DNA of 64,000 nucleotides from Streptomyces sp. NBC_00582 (lineage in GTDB: Bacteria; Actinomycetota; Actinomycetes; Streptomycetales; Streptomycetaceae): positions 2,790,001-2,854,000 of the forward strand of contig NZ_CP107772.1 of the NCBI RefSeq assembly GCF_036345155.1. Reading direction: 5' to 3'. Shown piece by piece: positions 8,598-16,226 of the stretch; the first letter of the stretch is position 1, and each line of letters starts with the position of its first letter. The notes under the pieces are model-generated. The model saw only the letters and a list, made by a program, of their open reading frames with translations, was not told the origin of the DNA and did no database searches. The position numbers and the translations under genes were made by a program.

Positions 8598-9280
8598 GAC
8601 CGTTCCCGTTCCGGATCGTGGTCGGCTGCGGTGCCGGGAGCGGCGTCGATGACGTTCAGCCGTTCCAGGAGGTGGAGAAAGGCGTCGGGCATCGGGTCGT
8701 CGCCGCAGCGGCGCCGCACCTCGTCCCAGTCGACCTTCTCGCGCAGGGAGCGCGCGACCGGCAGGACCGCGCCGAAGTCGCAGTGGTGCTCCGAGAAGGC
8801 GGCGGTCAGGCTCACCAGCAGATCGGTCGCCGCCAGCACCGGCATGTGCACGGAGTCCACCGGGAGTTCCTCGGCGCGCGCCAGCAGGTCGGCGCCGACG
8901 GGCCGGTGGGCCAGTTCGAAGATGATGTCGACGTCCTGGTCGAAGCAGGTGGCCTTCACCAGCCAGTCCTCCGGCGGCACCCGCACGGTCAGCCCGGCCG
9001 AGCGCAGCGCCCCGGCCACCGCCTCGGCGTCCTCGGGCAGCACGCAGAAGTCGACGTCGTGCTGGAGCGTGTCGCTGCCGCCGTGGGCGTAGACGGCGAC
9101 GCTCCCGGCCAGCGCGAACGGGTGCCCCGAGCGCTTCAGGACCGCGCCCACCCGCTTGGCGGCCTCCAGGATCGCCTGGCTGCGGTCGGGCGGGAGCTGT
9201 TCCTGCGGGGGCGGCTGCGGATCCTGGCCGGCCACTCTGAGGCCGGTGGCCCGGGCGGCGGCGCCCTGTGCGTCTGTCAT
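8594..9280 (-). CDS. Nucleotidyltransferase-fold protein
   Basis: 228 residues. The segment ALAGSVAVYAHGG followed by HDVDFCVLPED matches the nucleotidyltransferase pattern (G-S-x-A-x-Y then D-x-D), with a third acidic residue in DQDVDIIFELAH. The arrangement is close to proteins annotated as AbiEii-type or aminoglycoside-type nucleotidyltransferases. No partner antitoxin of AbiEi type is adjacent, so a toxin role is not supported. The start is the ATG at 9280, which overlaps the upstream membrane-protein stop; the longer upstream frame is GC noise. Confidence 0.7.
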   Translation of the reverse strand: MTDAQGAAARATGLRVAGQDPQPPPQEQLPPDRSQAILEAAKRVGAVLKRSGHPFALAGSVAVYAHGGSDTLQHDVDFCVLPEDAEAVAGALRSAGLTVRVPPEDWLVKATCFDQDVDIIFELAHRPVGADLLARAEELPVDSVHMPVLAATDLLVSLTAAFSEHHCDFGAVLPVARSLREKVDWDEVRRRCGDDPMPDAFLHLLERLNVIDAAPGTAADHDPERERS

Positions 9281-9921
9281 CGACGGCTCCCTTCGGGTGC
9301 GGCGGCCCGCAGGCAGCGCCGCAGCTCCTCGGCGTACGGCACGACGACCCCGGCGGCGACGACGCCCGCGATGCCCGCGAGATACGCGGCGGGCAGCGGG
9401 CGTTCCTTGGGCAGCAGCCGCCAGTCCCGCGGGCCCCGGCCGCCCCGCAGCGCCGCGCGGACCTGGTCGGCGTGGAGACAGGCGGTGAACGCCAGCGCGG
9501 TGAGGGGCAGCACCTCCAGGAAGCTGTGGATGTGCTGCTCGACGGGCCGGACCTCGCGTTCGCCGACGGCCAGCGACACGTCGTACACGGCGGTCGCCCC
9601 GTGGGCGAGGGCGGCGCCGCCCATCACGGTGAGGACCAGCGGGTTGATCCGGGCGAGCAGCCCCAGGACGACGGGGACGCCGGTCTCGGTCATCATCAGC
9701 GCGTGGACGGCGGACTCCCTGGTGCCGCTGGTGTGCTCGATCCGCGTCCGCCGGTGCATCCACCAGTCCGCGAGGCCCGGCACCACCCACAGCGGCAGGA
9801 GGCCGTACAGCAGGAACCGGCGGTCGGCGTCCTCCGCGTCGGTCGAGGACACCGGGATCGGCAGATCGGCGGCCCGCCGCCAGTTCCGCCAGGCCCGCCG
9901 GGGCGGTACGCGCACTCCCAT
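9277..9921 (-). CDS. His-rich integral membrane protein of unknown function
   Basis: 214 residues from the ATG at 9921, chosen because GGGAGG lies just upstream. Four or five hydrophobic segments are visible. The loop after the first one holds DWWMHRRTRIEHTSG and then SAVHAL, and later come AHGA and VEQHIHSFLE. This spread of His and acidic residues around membrane helices looks like a metal-binding site, as in membrane di-iron or haem proteins, but I recognise no named family with certainty. It is the first gene of the coupled four-gene operon. Confidence 0.6.
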   Translation of the reverse strand: MGVRVPPRRAWRNWRRAADLPIPVSSTDAEDADRRFLLYGLLPLWVVPGLADWWMHRRTRIEHTSGTRESAVHALMMTETGVPVVLGLLARINPLVLTVMGGAALAHGATAVYDVSLAVGEREVRPVEQHIHSFLEVLPLTALAFTACLHADQVRAALRGGRGPRDWRLLPKERPLPAAYLAGIAGVVAAGVVVPYAEELRRCLRAAAPEGSRR

Positions 9922-9959
9922 GGAAACCTCCCTCACTCCCGAAAAGACCCGCCTCCCCG

Positions 9960-9984
9960 GTACCCCTCCTCGGTTGGGCGACAC
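9960..9984 (-). promoter_or_regulatory. Candidate sigma-B-type promoter for the four-gene operon
   Basis: On the minus strand GTGT (9984-9981) is followed by 15 bases and GGGTAC (9965-9960), about 39 bases upstream of the ATG at 9921. The pattern fits GNNT-N14-16-GGGTA. It is the same kind of element as the one at 535-558. Pattern match only. Confidence 0.33.
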
Positions 9985-10020
9985 CCGCGCGGGATCCCGA
10001 CGGGTGGGTACTCGGCGGGG

Positions 10021-10593
10021 ATGGACGGCTCAGGAGCAGGCGACGGCGCCGGCACGGCACTCGTCGTGATCGACATGATCAACACGTACGACCACGAGGA
10101 CGCCGAGTTGCTCGTCCCCTCCGTCGGCCGGATCGTGCCCGTCGTGGCGGACCTCATCGGCCGGGCCCGGAAGGCGGACGCGGCCGTGGTCTACGCCAAC
10201 GACAACTTCGGGCTGTGGCGCTCCCACCACGGGGAGCTGCTGGAGCGGGCGCTGTCGCGGGAGCACGCCGAGCTGGTGGAGCCGATCCGGCCCGACGACG
10301 CCTCCCTCTTCGTGGTGAAGGCCCGCCACTCGGTCTTCTACGAGACGCCCATGGCGTACCTGCTGTGGCGGATGGGCGTGGGGCACCTGGTGCTGTGCGG
10401 GCAGGTCACCGAGCAGTGCGTCCTGTACTCCGCCCTGGACGCGCACATCCGGCATCTGGAGGTCACGGTGCCGAGGGACGCCGTGGCCGGCATCCACCCC
10501 GGTCTGGCCGGTGCCGCGCTGGAGATGATGGAGCGCAACATGGGCGCCCGGATCGTGTCGGCGCACGAGATCGACTTCGGGCGGCCGGCCTGA
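10021..10593 (+). CDS. Cysteine hydrolase, isochorismatase family
   Basis: 190 residues with the family's catalytic triad: Asp in VVIDMINTYD near residue 18, Lys in VVKARHSVF, and the nucleophile Cys in GQVTEQCVLYSA, preceded by the usual cis-peptide region. Members hydrolyse amides such as nicotinamide or biuret, or isochorismate. The substrate is not clear from the sequence, and no biosynthetic partners of isochorismate are nearby. The ATG at 10021 follows GGCGGGG; upstream sequence in the same frame belongs to the antisense of the membrane protein gene. Confidence 0.85.
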   Translation: MDGSGAGDGAGTALVVIDMINTYDHEDAELLVPSVGRIVPVVADLIGRARKADAAVVYANDNFGLWRSHHGELLERALSREHAELVEPIRPDDASLFVVKARHSVFYETPMAYLLWRMGVGHLVLCGQVTEQCVLYSALDAHIRHLEVTVPRDAVAGIHPGLAGAALEMMERNMGARIVSAHEIDFGRPA

Positions 10594-10596
10594 GCC

Positions 10597-10626
10597 GGTG
10601 CCCCCGTCAGGCGGGACGGGGGCACC
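10597..10626. terminator. Hairpin terminator between convergent genes
   Basis: A perfect 12-bp inverted repeat (GGTGCCCCCGTC at 10597-10608 and its complement at 10615-10626) with a 6-base loop. It begins 4 bases after the cysteine-hydrolase stop and lies before the convergent YcnI-like gene, so it can serve both. Confidence 0.8.
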
Positions 10627-10649
10627 CCCTTGACGGGACGGGACCGCGG

Positions 10650-11408
10650 TCAGTCCTCGGCCGGTGCGGAACGGCGCCCGCGCGACCACCACGCGCCGCC
10701 GCCCAGTGCGGCGAGCGCCGCGAGCGCCCCGCCGACCATCAGCCCGGTGGAGCCGCCCTCCTCCTTCTTCTTCTCCTTCTGCGTCTTCTCCTTCTCCGTC
10801 TTCGCGTCGGCGGCCGGGGTGGCTTCGCCGGAGGAGGTGGCGGCCGACGGGGTGGCGGTGGGCGTCCCGCTCGCCGTGGGGCCGGGGCCGACGGGCGTGG
10901 CGCCCGGCGCGGCGGCCTCGAGCTTCAGGACCGGGGCGGGCTGCTCGGGCTCGGCCCCGCCGCCGGGCAGCTCGATCCACCGGGAGATCTCGCCGTCGCT
11001 GTACGTCTCGACGGTCTTGAACGCGATCTCCTCGGCGTCCGGCAGTTGCCTGACCTCCACCTTGTACGCGGCGTCCGTGCCGACGGCGAGCTTCGGGCCC
11101 GCGAGGGTGTAGCCGTCGCCCGTGGCCTTGAACGTCCAGCCCTTCGGGGCGTCGACGAGGGTGACGTCACCCGGTGCGATGCCCTCGGGAAGGACGACCC
11201 GCAGGGCGGTGAAGCCCGCCTCGGCGGACTCCGCCTCGGAGACGAAGCTGAGGGTGACGTTCTCGGCCAGGGCCCGCGGGGTGTCGGCCTCGACCTCCGC
11301 GTGGGCGAAGGCGGGCCCGGCCAGGGCGAGGGCGGCGGTCAGCGTGAGGACGCCGACGGCAGCGGCCCGCCGCGCGGTCCGGCCGGGGGCGTGCGGGGAC
11401 AGGGACAC
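10650..11408 (-). CDS. YcnI-like (DUF1775) exported protein with C-terminal anchor, copy 1
   Basis: 252 residues: a signal peptide ending near AGPAFA-HA, a YcnI-like beta domain (about 35-170) with the conserved ETYSDGEISRWIELPG segment, a Thr/Ser/Pro- and Lys-rich linker, and a membrane helix (GLMVGGALAALAALGG) before a short basic tail. This fits a surface-anchored periplasmic-side protein. YcnI proteins bind copper through the mature N-terminal His; here the start is HAEVEAD instead of the usual HVTVHP, still with His first. The GTG at 11408 has an AAGGAG site. A second copy lies at 27863-28606. Confidence 0.82.
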   Translation of the reverse strand: MSLSPHAPGRTARRAAAVGVLTLTAALALAGPAFAHAEVEADTPRALAENVTLSFVSEAESAEAGFTALRVVLPEGIAPGDVTLVDAPKGWTFKATGDGYTLAGPKLAVGTDAAYKVEVRQLPDAEEIAFKTVETYSDGEISRWIELPGGGAEPEQPAPVLKLEAAAPGATPVGPGPTASGTPTATPSAATSSGEATPAADAKTEKEKTQKEKKKEEGGSTGLMVGGALAALAALGGGAWWSRGRRSAPAED

Positions 11409-12126
11409 GGGGGAACTCCTTGCTGGTGCGGGAACCGGGCAGGCCGCAGCCGGCCGGCCCGGGTGAGGGAAGGTCCGGGACGCGCGTTCGTCCCGGAGGT
11501 CCCCTGCGCACCAGCGCGTGGTCCAGATCGCGTGCCCCCGACGCGCCCGGCGGGGTGAAGTCGCCCGTCGGCCGCGGTGAGGACGGTTCGCGGAGCGTTC
11601 CGCGGACCAGGGGCGGCAGCACCCGGGCCAGGACGGCGCTCAGGGCCGACCGCACGGTACGGGCGGCCCTGAGCGCCACCGTCACGGCGGTGTCGGCACG
11701 GTGGAGCAGCCAGGCCGCCGCGAGCGCGGCCAGCAGGTGGGCCGCCGTCATGGCCGCGCCCGTGTGGTGCCAGACGTGGCCGTCCGCCGACGCGGCATGA
11801 CCCGCGTGGCCCGCATGACCCGCGTGACCTGTGTGCCCCGCCGGGCCGGCCACGGCCTCGTGGCCGCCTCCCGCCCGGGCCAGGGCGAGGTGCAGGCCCG
11901 TCTGCGCCACGAGCGTGCAGCCGACGGCCACCGGCAGGGAGAGGGCGCGCCGGACGAAGGGCCGGGCCAGCGCCAGCTGGGCCAGCGCGAAGACGGTCAC
12001 CAGCCGCCACGGCACGGCCTGTTCGGTGACGGCGTGGTGGCCGAGGGCCGCGAGCACACTGCCGACGAGCGCGAACAGCCCGGCTCGCACCCACGCGGAT
12101 GCACGGTCGGGCTTCTTCGCGGTCAC
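11167..12126 (-). CDS. His-rich membrane protein, partner of YcnI copy 1; ends uncertain
   Basis: A minus-strand frame encodes several hydrophobic segments and a His-rich loop made of GHxGHxGHxGH repeats followed by SADGHVWHHTG, then another membrane helix. It resembles the protein at 28693-29340, which also sits upstream of a YcnI gene; both end their shared part with HALVRRGPPG- or YAVHRRGPPA-like sequence. In this copy the frame runs on to 11167, overlapping YcnI by 242 bases, which suggests a lost stop or a frameshift near 11500. The start is unclear: GTG 12126 has no ribosome site, while a TTG at 12189 has GGAG five bases upstream but lies in the MarR promoter region. A copper-related role is inference. 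Confidence 0.5.
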   Translation of the reverse strand: MTAKKPDRASAWVRAGLFALVGSVLAALGHHAVTEQAVPWRLVTVFALAQLALARPFVRRALSLPVAVGCTLVAQTGLHLALARAGGGHEAVAGPAGHTGHAGHAGHAGHAASADGHVWHHTGAAMTAAHLLAALAAAWLLHRADTAVTVALRAARTVRSALSAVLARVLPPLVRGTLREPSSPRPTGDFTPPGASGARDLDHALVRRGPPGRTRVPDLPSPGPAGCGLPGSRTSKEFPRVPVPARPRPDRAAGRCRRRPHADRRPRPGRARLRPRGGRGRHPAGPGRERHPQLRLRGGVRRGGLHRPAGRPSRGHRTG

Positions 12127-12184
12127 CTCGTCGTATACGCGGGCGAGGGTGGGGGTGTTCAGGAGCCCACTCGGGGACGTCTCG

Positions 12185-12190
12185 TACAAT
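12185..12190 (+). promoter_or_regulatory. Possible -10 element (TACAAT) for the marR gene
   Basis: TACAAT is a good match to the vegetative -10 consensus and stands out in GC-rich DNA. It lies about 100 bases upstream of the chosen start, just before the 15-bp repeat array. No good -35 is visible 17 bases upstream. Confidence 0.35.
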
Positions 12191-12197
12191 TTGGCTC

Positions 12198-12279
12198 CGA
12201 ACGATCGACGGCCGAACGATCGACGGCCGAACGATCGACGGACGAACGATCGACGGACGACCGATCGACGGACGACCGA
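12198..12279. repeat. 15-bp tandem repeat in the marR leader
   Basis: Five units begin at 12198, 12213, 12228, 12243 and 12258, with a 7-base partial at 12273. The unit is CGAACGATCGACGGC; later units end in A, and the fifth has CGACC in place of CGAAC. Each contains the palindrome CGATCG. The array fills the space between the possible -10 element and the ribosome site of the MarR gene, where operators are expected. Confidence 0.9.
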
Positions 12280-12292
12280 AGGGAGCGTGTCA

Positions 12293-12865
12293 GTGCCAGG
12301 GCACCGGTCCATCACCGAAGCGGAGAAGCTGGCCGCGGCCAAGCTCGGCGGGATCCCCGTCCACGGGGAGCAGATGGCGGTGGTCGCCAACATCTACCGC
12401 GCCGCGTCGGCCGTACGGCAGCATCTGGAGAACTCCGTGCTGCGCGGCGCCGATCTGACGTGGACGGCGTTCGTGGTGCTCTGGGTGGTGTGGGTCTGGG
12501 GCGAGTCCGAGACCCGGCACGTCGCCGAGGAGGCCGGGATCTCCAAGGGCACGCTCACCGGGGTTTCCCGGACGCTGGAGGGACGGGGCCTGCTCCGGCG
12601 GGCCGGTCACCCCTCGGACGGCCGGCTGGTGCTGCTGAGCCTCACCGAGGAGGGGGAGTCCCTGATGAGGCGCCTGTTCCCGGAGTTCAACCAGGAGGAG
12701 GCGTTCGTCGCCTCACGGCTGAGCGCCGAGGAGTGCAGGAGCGTCGCCGAGGGGCTGCGCCAGGTCGTACGGCAGGTCGAGGAGCACGGCGAGGAGCGCC
12801 GGCTGACCCTCCTCGACGGCGCCGAACCGGCCCCGCGCCGCAGCGGCCGCCGCCCGAAGGCCTGA
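12293..12865 (+). CDS. MarR-family transcriptional regulator
   Basis: 190 residues with a winged-helix core: helices around TWTAFVVLWVVWVWG, the recognition part HVAEEAGISKGTLTGVSRTLEGRGLL and the wing RRAGHPSDGRLVLLSLTEEG with the conserved D-x-R. An N-terminal helix (SITEAEKLAAAKLGG) and a charged C-terminal helix would form the dimer. GTG at 12293 is preferred because GAAGGGA lies 8 bases upstream; a GTG at 12287 is too close to it. It is divergent from the His-rich membrane protein and YcnI genes and may control them and itself through the tandem repeats just upstream. Confidence 0.85.
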   Translation: MPGHRSITEAEKLAAAKLGGIPVHGEQMAVVANIYRAASAVRQHLENSVLRGADLTWTAFVVLWVVWVWGESETRHVAEEAGISKGTLTGVSRTLEGRGLLRRAGHPSDGRLVLLSLTEEGESLMRRLFPEFNQEEAFVASRLSAEECRSVAEGLRQVVRQVEEHGEERRLTLLDGAEPAPRRSGRRPKA

Positions 12866-12890
12866 GCCGCCCGCGCGGGGCCTGAGGGGG

Positions 12891-13736
12891 TCAGCGGCGG
12901 GGCGGGCGGATGCCGCGGAACTCCCAGTCCCCGCCGAGGGCCGTGGAGAGGACCTCCTCGGACTCGGTGGGCTGGGCGCCGACGTCGGTGCGGATCGCGG
13001 TGGGACCGGTGACGACATGGTTGGTGAGCCGTCCCAGACCCTCGACCTCGACCTCCACGACGTCGCCCGGCCGCACGGGGCGGGAGTTGGCCGGGGTGCC
13101 GGTCAGCAGCACGTCCCCGGGGTACAGGGTGATCGTGCGGGCGATGTCGGCGACCAGGTAGTGCATGTCCCAGGTCATCTCGTCGGTCGAACCGTCCTGC
13201 ACGACCTCGCCGTTGACGTACGTCCGCAGCCGCTTGCCGTGGAAGTCCCAGTCGGTGACCAGGCCGGGGCCGAGCGGGCAGAGGGTGTCGGAGCCCTTGA
13301 CCCGGAGCATCGAGCCGGCGTCGGTGTCGCGGAAGTCGTGCAGCCCGTAGTCGTTGGCGACGGTGTAGCCGGCGATGTACGCGCCCGCCTCGGACGGCGC
13401 GATGTTCCGTGCCGTCCTGCCGATGACGAGGGCGACCTCGCCCTCGTAGTTGAGCCACTTGCAGCCCTCGGGGCGGACGATCGCCCCCCGGTGGGAGTTG
13501 AGGGCGGAGGTCGGCTTGTGGAAGTAGGTCGGCGTGTCCGGCAGACCGATCCCGAACTCCTCCACGCGGCTTCGGTGGTTGAGGTGGACGGCGATCACCT
13601 TGGACGGGACGACCGGCGGCAGGTGCCGAGCGTCCTCGGTCTTGACGCGGCGGCCGTCGCCGGCGACGAGTTCGTCCCCGTCGACGGTCACCTGCACGGC
13701 GGCGCCGTCGAGGAGGATACGGCGGTATTCGGGCAT
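12891..13736 (-). CDS. Fumarylacetoacetate-hydrolase-family protein (HpaG/HpcE type)
   Basis: 281 residues with one FAH domain. Metal-ligand Glu residues are in NYEGEVALVIG, and a further acidic ligand is in ANDYGLHDF; the family motif SKVIAVHLNHRSR is at the start of the fold, and TGTPANSRPVRPGD near the end. In homoprotocatechuate catabolism such enzymes decarboxylate or isomerise the ring-cleavage product; only one copy is present, so it cannot be assigned to one of the two half-reactions. ATG at 13736 with an AGGAG site. It is last in the hpa-like operon. Confidence 0.8.
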   Translation of the reverse strand: MPEYRRILLDGAAVQVTVDGDELVAGDGRRVKTEDARHLPPVVPSKVIAVHLNHRSRVEEFGIGLPDTPTYFHKPTSALNSHRGAIVRPEGCKWLNYEGEVALVIGRTARNIAPSEAGAYIAGYTVANDYGLHDFRDTDAGSMLRVKGSDTLCPLGPGLVTDWDFHGKRLRTYVNGEVVQDGSTDEMTWDMHYLVADIARTITLYPGDVLLTGTPANSRPVRPGDVVEVEVEGLGRLTNHVVTGPTAIRTDVGAQPTESEEVLSTALGGDWEFRGIRPPRR

Positions 13737-13747
13737 GACGGTGGCTC

Positions 13748-14677
13748 CTAGATACGGCGGTGAGGGGTGCGCTGGGTCTGCCGGGGTCCGCTGCCGGTCC
13801 AGCCGCCGGCCGGGCGGTCGAACCACAGGTGGACCTGGCCGGTGCCGACGGAGTTCTCGTACTCCCCGTACTGGCGGGCCCCGGCGGTGCAGGCCTGTTC
13901 GCCGAGGGCGCCGGCCATCATCAGGTAGTGGAAGAACCTCGCCTCGGGCTTGACCTTCCAGAACGCGTCCATGGTGTCGAGGACCTTGTCGTGGCGGCCC
14001 TCCTTGAACCAGGCGATCCGCTCGCGGTCGGCCTCGCGGGCCTCGGGCGTACGGATGTGCACCGGGTCGCTGGACTCGTGGTCGCGCAGCTCGCGCAGCG
14101 GCCAGAAGGTGTGCGAGAGGGCGCCCGAGGCGATCAGCAGGACCCGCCGCCCGGGGGTGGCCGCGATCCCGTCCGCCAGCGCCCGCCCCAGCCGCAGATG
14201 GTCCTCCATGTCACCCGTCTGGCAGACCCCGATGGTCACCCACCGCTTGTCCGGCAGCCCCTCCCCCAGGAACTTCCAGAGGTTGATGGTGGCGTAGTAG
14301 ATCGGCAGGTACGCGTCCTCGATCGCGGTGATCCAGGTGCCGTGCCGGTCGGCGAACTTCTCGACGTTGCGGGCGAGTTCGGGGTCGCCGGGAAAGTCGT
14401 ACGGCATCCGGCACATCCCCCGCGGCAGTTCCTCGGAGGTGAACAGCCCGGCCCGGCGCCGCTGGGCGGTGACGACGAACTCGACGGTCGTCGCCCAGTG
14501 CGAGTCGAGGACGACGACGGTGTCGTAGTCGTCGCGCTCGAAGACGTCCCTGCGCAGGTCCCGCAGGCCGGTGACGAGGGTGATCTCCTTGCCCTCGTTG
14601 AGCTCCAGCCGGTCAGCCTCGGGCAGCACGATGGTGGGCACATGGGCGAGCAGCCCCGCCCCGACGATCTCACCCAC
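13748..14677 (-). CDS. hpaD: 3,4-dihydroxyphenylacetate 2,3-dioxygenase-like extradiol dioxygenase
   Basis: 309 residues of the class III (LigB-type) extradiol dioxygenase fold. The N-terminal AGLLAHVPTIV supplies the first iron His (residue 12), LDSHWATTVEF a second, and later ALSHTFWPL and the GTGQVHLWF segment are typical. It would open the ring of homoprotocatechuate next to the hydroxyls using Fe(II). GTG at 14677 overlaps the HpaE gene stop by 8 bases, so the two are translated together. The HpaD call rests on its pairing with HpaE-like and FAH-like genes; another catechol is possible. Confidence 0.8.
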   Translation of the reverse strand: MGEIVGAGLLAHVPTIVLPEADRLELNEGKEITLVTGLRDLRRDVFERDDYDTVVVLDSHWATTVEFVVTAQRRRAGLFTSEELPRGMCRMPYDFPGDPELARNVEKFADRHGTWITAIEDAYLPIYYATINLWKFLGEGLPDKRWVTIGVCQTGDMEDHLRLGRALADGIAATPGRRVLLIASGALSHTFWPLRELRDHESSDPVHIRTPEAREADRERIAWFKEGRHDKVLDTMDAFWKVKPEARFFHYLMMAGALGEQACTAGARQYGEYENSVGTGQVHLWFDRPAGGWTGSGPRQTQRTPHRRI

Positions 14678-16130
14678 GGTCCGTCCACCCCTTCGGCGCG
14701 GTCACGGTGTTCCTCAGGTCGCAGTAGAAGTCGAAGCTCCAGGTGCCGCCCTCGCGTCCGACACCGGAGTGCCGGGAGCCGCCGAAGGGCGCCTGGAGGT
14801 CGCGGACGAAGAAGCAGTTGACCCAGACCGTGCCCGCGACAAGCCGGGCGCTCACCCGGTCGGCGCGCTCGCGGTCGCCGGTGACGAGGGTGGCGGCGAG
14901 CCCGAACCGGGTGTCGTTGGCGAGCCGCACCGCTTCCTCCTCGTCGGAGAAGGTCTGGAGCGTGAGGACGGGTCCGAAGACCTCCTCCTGCACGATCTCC
15001 GAGTCCTGGGCCACCCCGGTGAGCAGGGTCGGGGCGTAGAACTGGCCGTCCAGGCGGTGCCCGCCGATCACCGCGCGGGCACCGGCTGCGAGGGCCCGCC
15101 GCACGAACCCGTCGATCTTCTCCAGCTGACGCGGATGGATGTTCGGCCCGATGTCGGTGGCCTCGTCCCGGGGGTCTCCCTGGGTCAGGGCGGTGGCCTT
15201 GTCGACGAACCTGCGGGTGAACTCCTCGGCGACCGGCTCCTCGACGAGGAACCGGGTGGCGGCGAGGCAGACCTGCCCGGCGTTGTCGTACTGCTCGACG
15301 GCGAGTTCGACGGCGAGATCGAGATCGGCGTCGGCGAACACCAACAGGGGCGACTTGCCGCCGAGTTCGAGGCTCAGAGGCGTCAGATTCACGGCCGCCG
15401 ACGCGGCGATCCGCCGGGCGGTGGGCACGGACCCGGTGAAGCTGATCCGGCGTACGTCCGGGTGCGAGGTGAGGGCGTCGCCGATCTCGGAGCCGTACCC
15501 CTGCACCACGTTGAGCACCCCGGCGGGCAGCCCGGCCTCGGCGGCGATGTCCGCGAGGAGGGAGGCGGTGAGCGGGGACCACTCGGCGGGCTTGAGGACG
15601 ACCGTGTTGCCGGCGGCCAGCGCGGGCGCCACCTTCCAGGTGGCCAGCATCAGCGGCGCGTTCCACGGCGTGATCAGTACACACGGCCCCGCCGGGTCCC
15701 AGCTCACGTGGTTCGTGTGCCCGCGCGTGTCGAAGTCCTCGTGCCCCAGCGTCAGCAGCCGGTCGGCGAAGAACCGGAAGTTGTGGGCGACGCGGGGCAT
15801 GACACCCCGACGGTGGGACCGCAGCAGCGCCCCGTTGTCGGTGGTCTCGACGACTGCGAGCTCCTCGAGCCGCTTCTCGACCCCGTCGGCGACGGCATGG
15901 AGAATGCGGGCCCGTTCGGCACGGGGGGTGGCGGCCCAGCCGGGAAAGGCGGCCTTGGCAGCGGCGACGGCGGCAGCGGCCTCGGTGGGCGTACCCCGGG
16001 AGATCTCGCCGAGAGCACTGCCGTCGATGGGCGAGTGATCGGTGAAGGTGTCACCGGAGGCGACCCGTTCGCCGCCGATCCAGTGCCGCGTGTCGACGGT
16101 GACACCGCCGATGACGATCTTGTCAGACAT
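14670..16130 (-). CDS. hpaE: 5-carboxymethyl-2-hydroxymuconate semialdehyde dehydrogenase-like
   Basis: 486 residues, full length for the aldehyde dehydrogenase superfamily. Visible are the NAD-binding LITPWNAPLML, the SFTGSVPTARRI glycine motif, the general-base Glu in LELGGKSPLLVF, and the catalytic Cys in YDNAGQVCLAATRF. The C-terminal part keeps the EEVFGPVLTLQTF motif. It would oxidise the ring-opened semialdehyde made by the dioxygenase encoded just downstream. Assignment to HpaE rather than another aldehyde dehydrogenase comes from the operon context. Confidence 0.82.
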   Translation of the reverse strand: MSDKIVIGGVTVDTRHWIGGERVASGDTFTDHSPIDGSALGEISRGTPTEAAAAVAAAKAAFPGWAATPRAERARILHAVADGVEKRLEELAVVETTDNGALLRSHRRGVMPRVAHNFRFFADRLLTLGHEDFDTRGHTNHVSWDPAGPCVLITPWNAPLMLATWKVAPALAAGNTVVLKPAEWSPLTASLLADIAAEAGLPAGVLNVVQGYGSEIGDALTSHPDVRRISFTGSVPTARRIAASAAVNLTPLSLELGGKSPLLVFADADLDLAVELAVEQYDNAGQVCLAATRFLVEEPVAEEFTRRFVDKATALTQGDPRDEATDIGPNIHPRQLEKIDGFVRRALAAGARAVIGGHRLDGQFYAPTLLTGVAQDSEIVQEEVFGPVLTLQTFSDEEEAVRLANDTRFGLAATLVTGDRERADRVSARLVAGTVWVNCFFVRDLQAPFGGSRHSGVGREGGTWSFDFYCDLRNTVTAPKGWTDRG

Positions 16131-16226
16131 GAGAGGGGTTCCTTCTGTACGAGGGGAACTGCACCCGCCCAGGGGCGCGGGGAACTGCGCGGCCGGCCAC
16201 GAACCACCCGCGGGTCGACGACGACA

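Noticed and set aside
8594..9280. AbiE-type toxin-antitoxin system
   Set aside because: The nucleotidyltransferase fold fits, but no AbiEi-like antitoxin gene is adjacent; the neighbours are a membrane protein and a BON protein.
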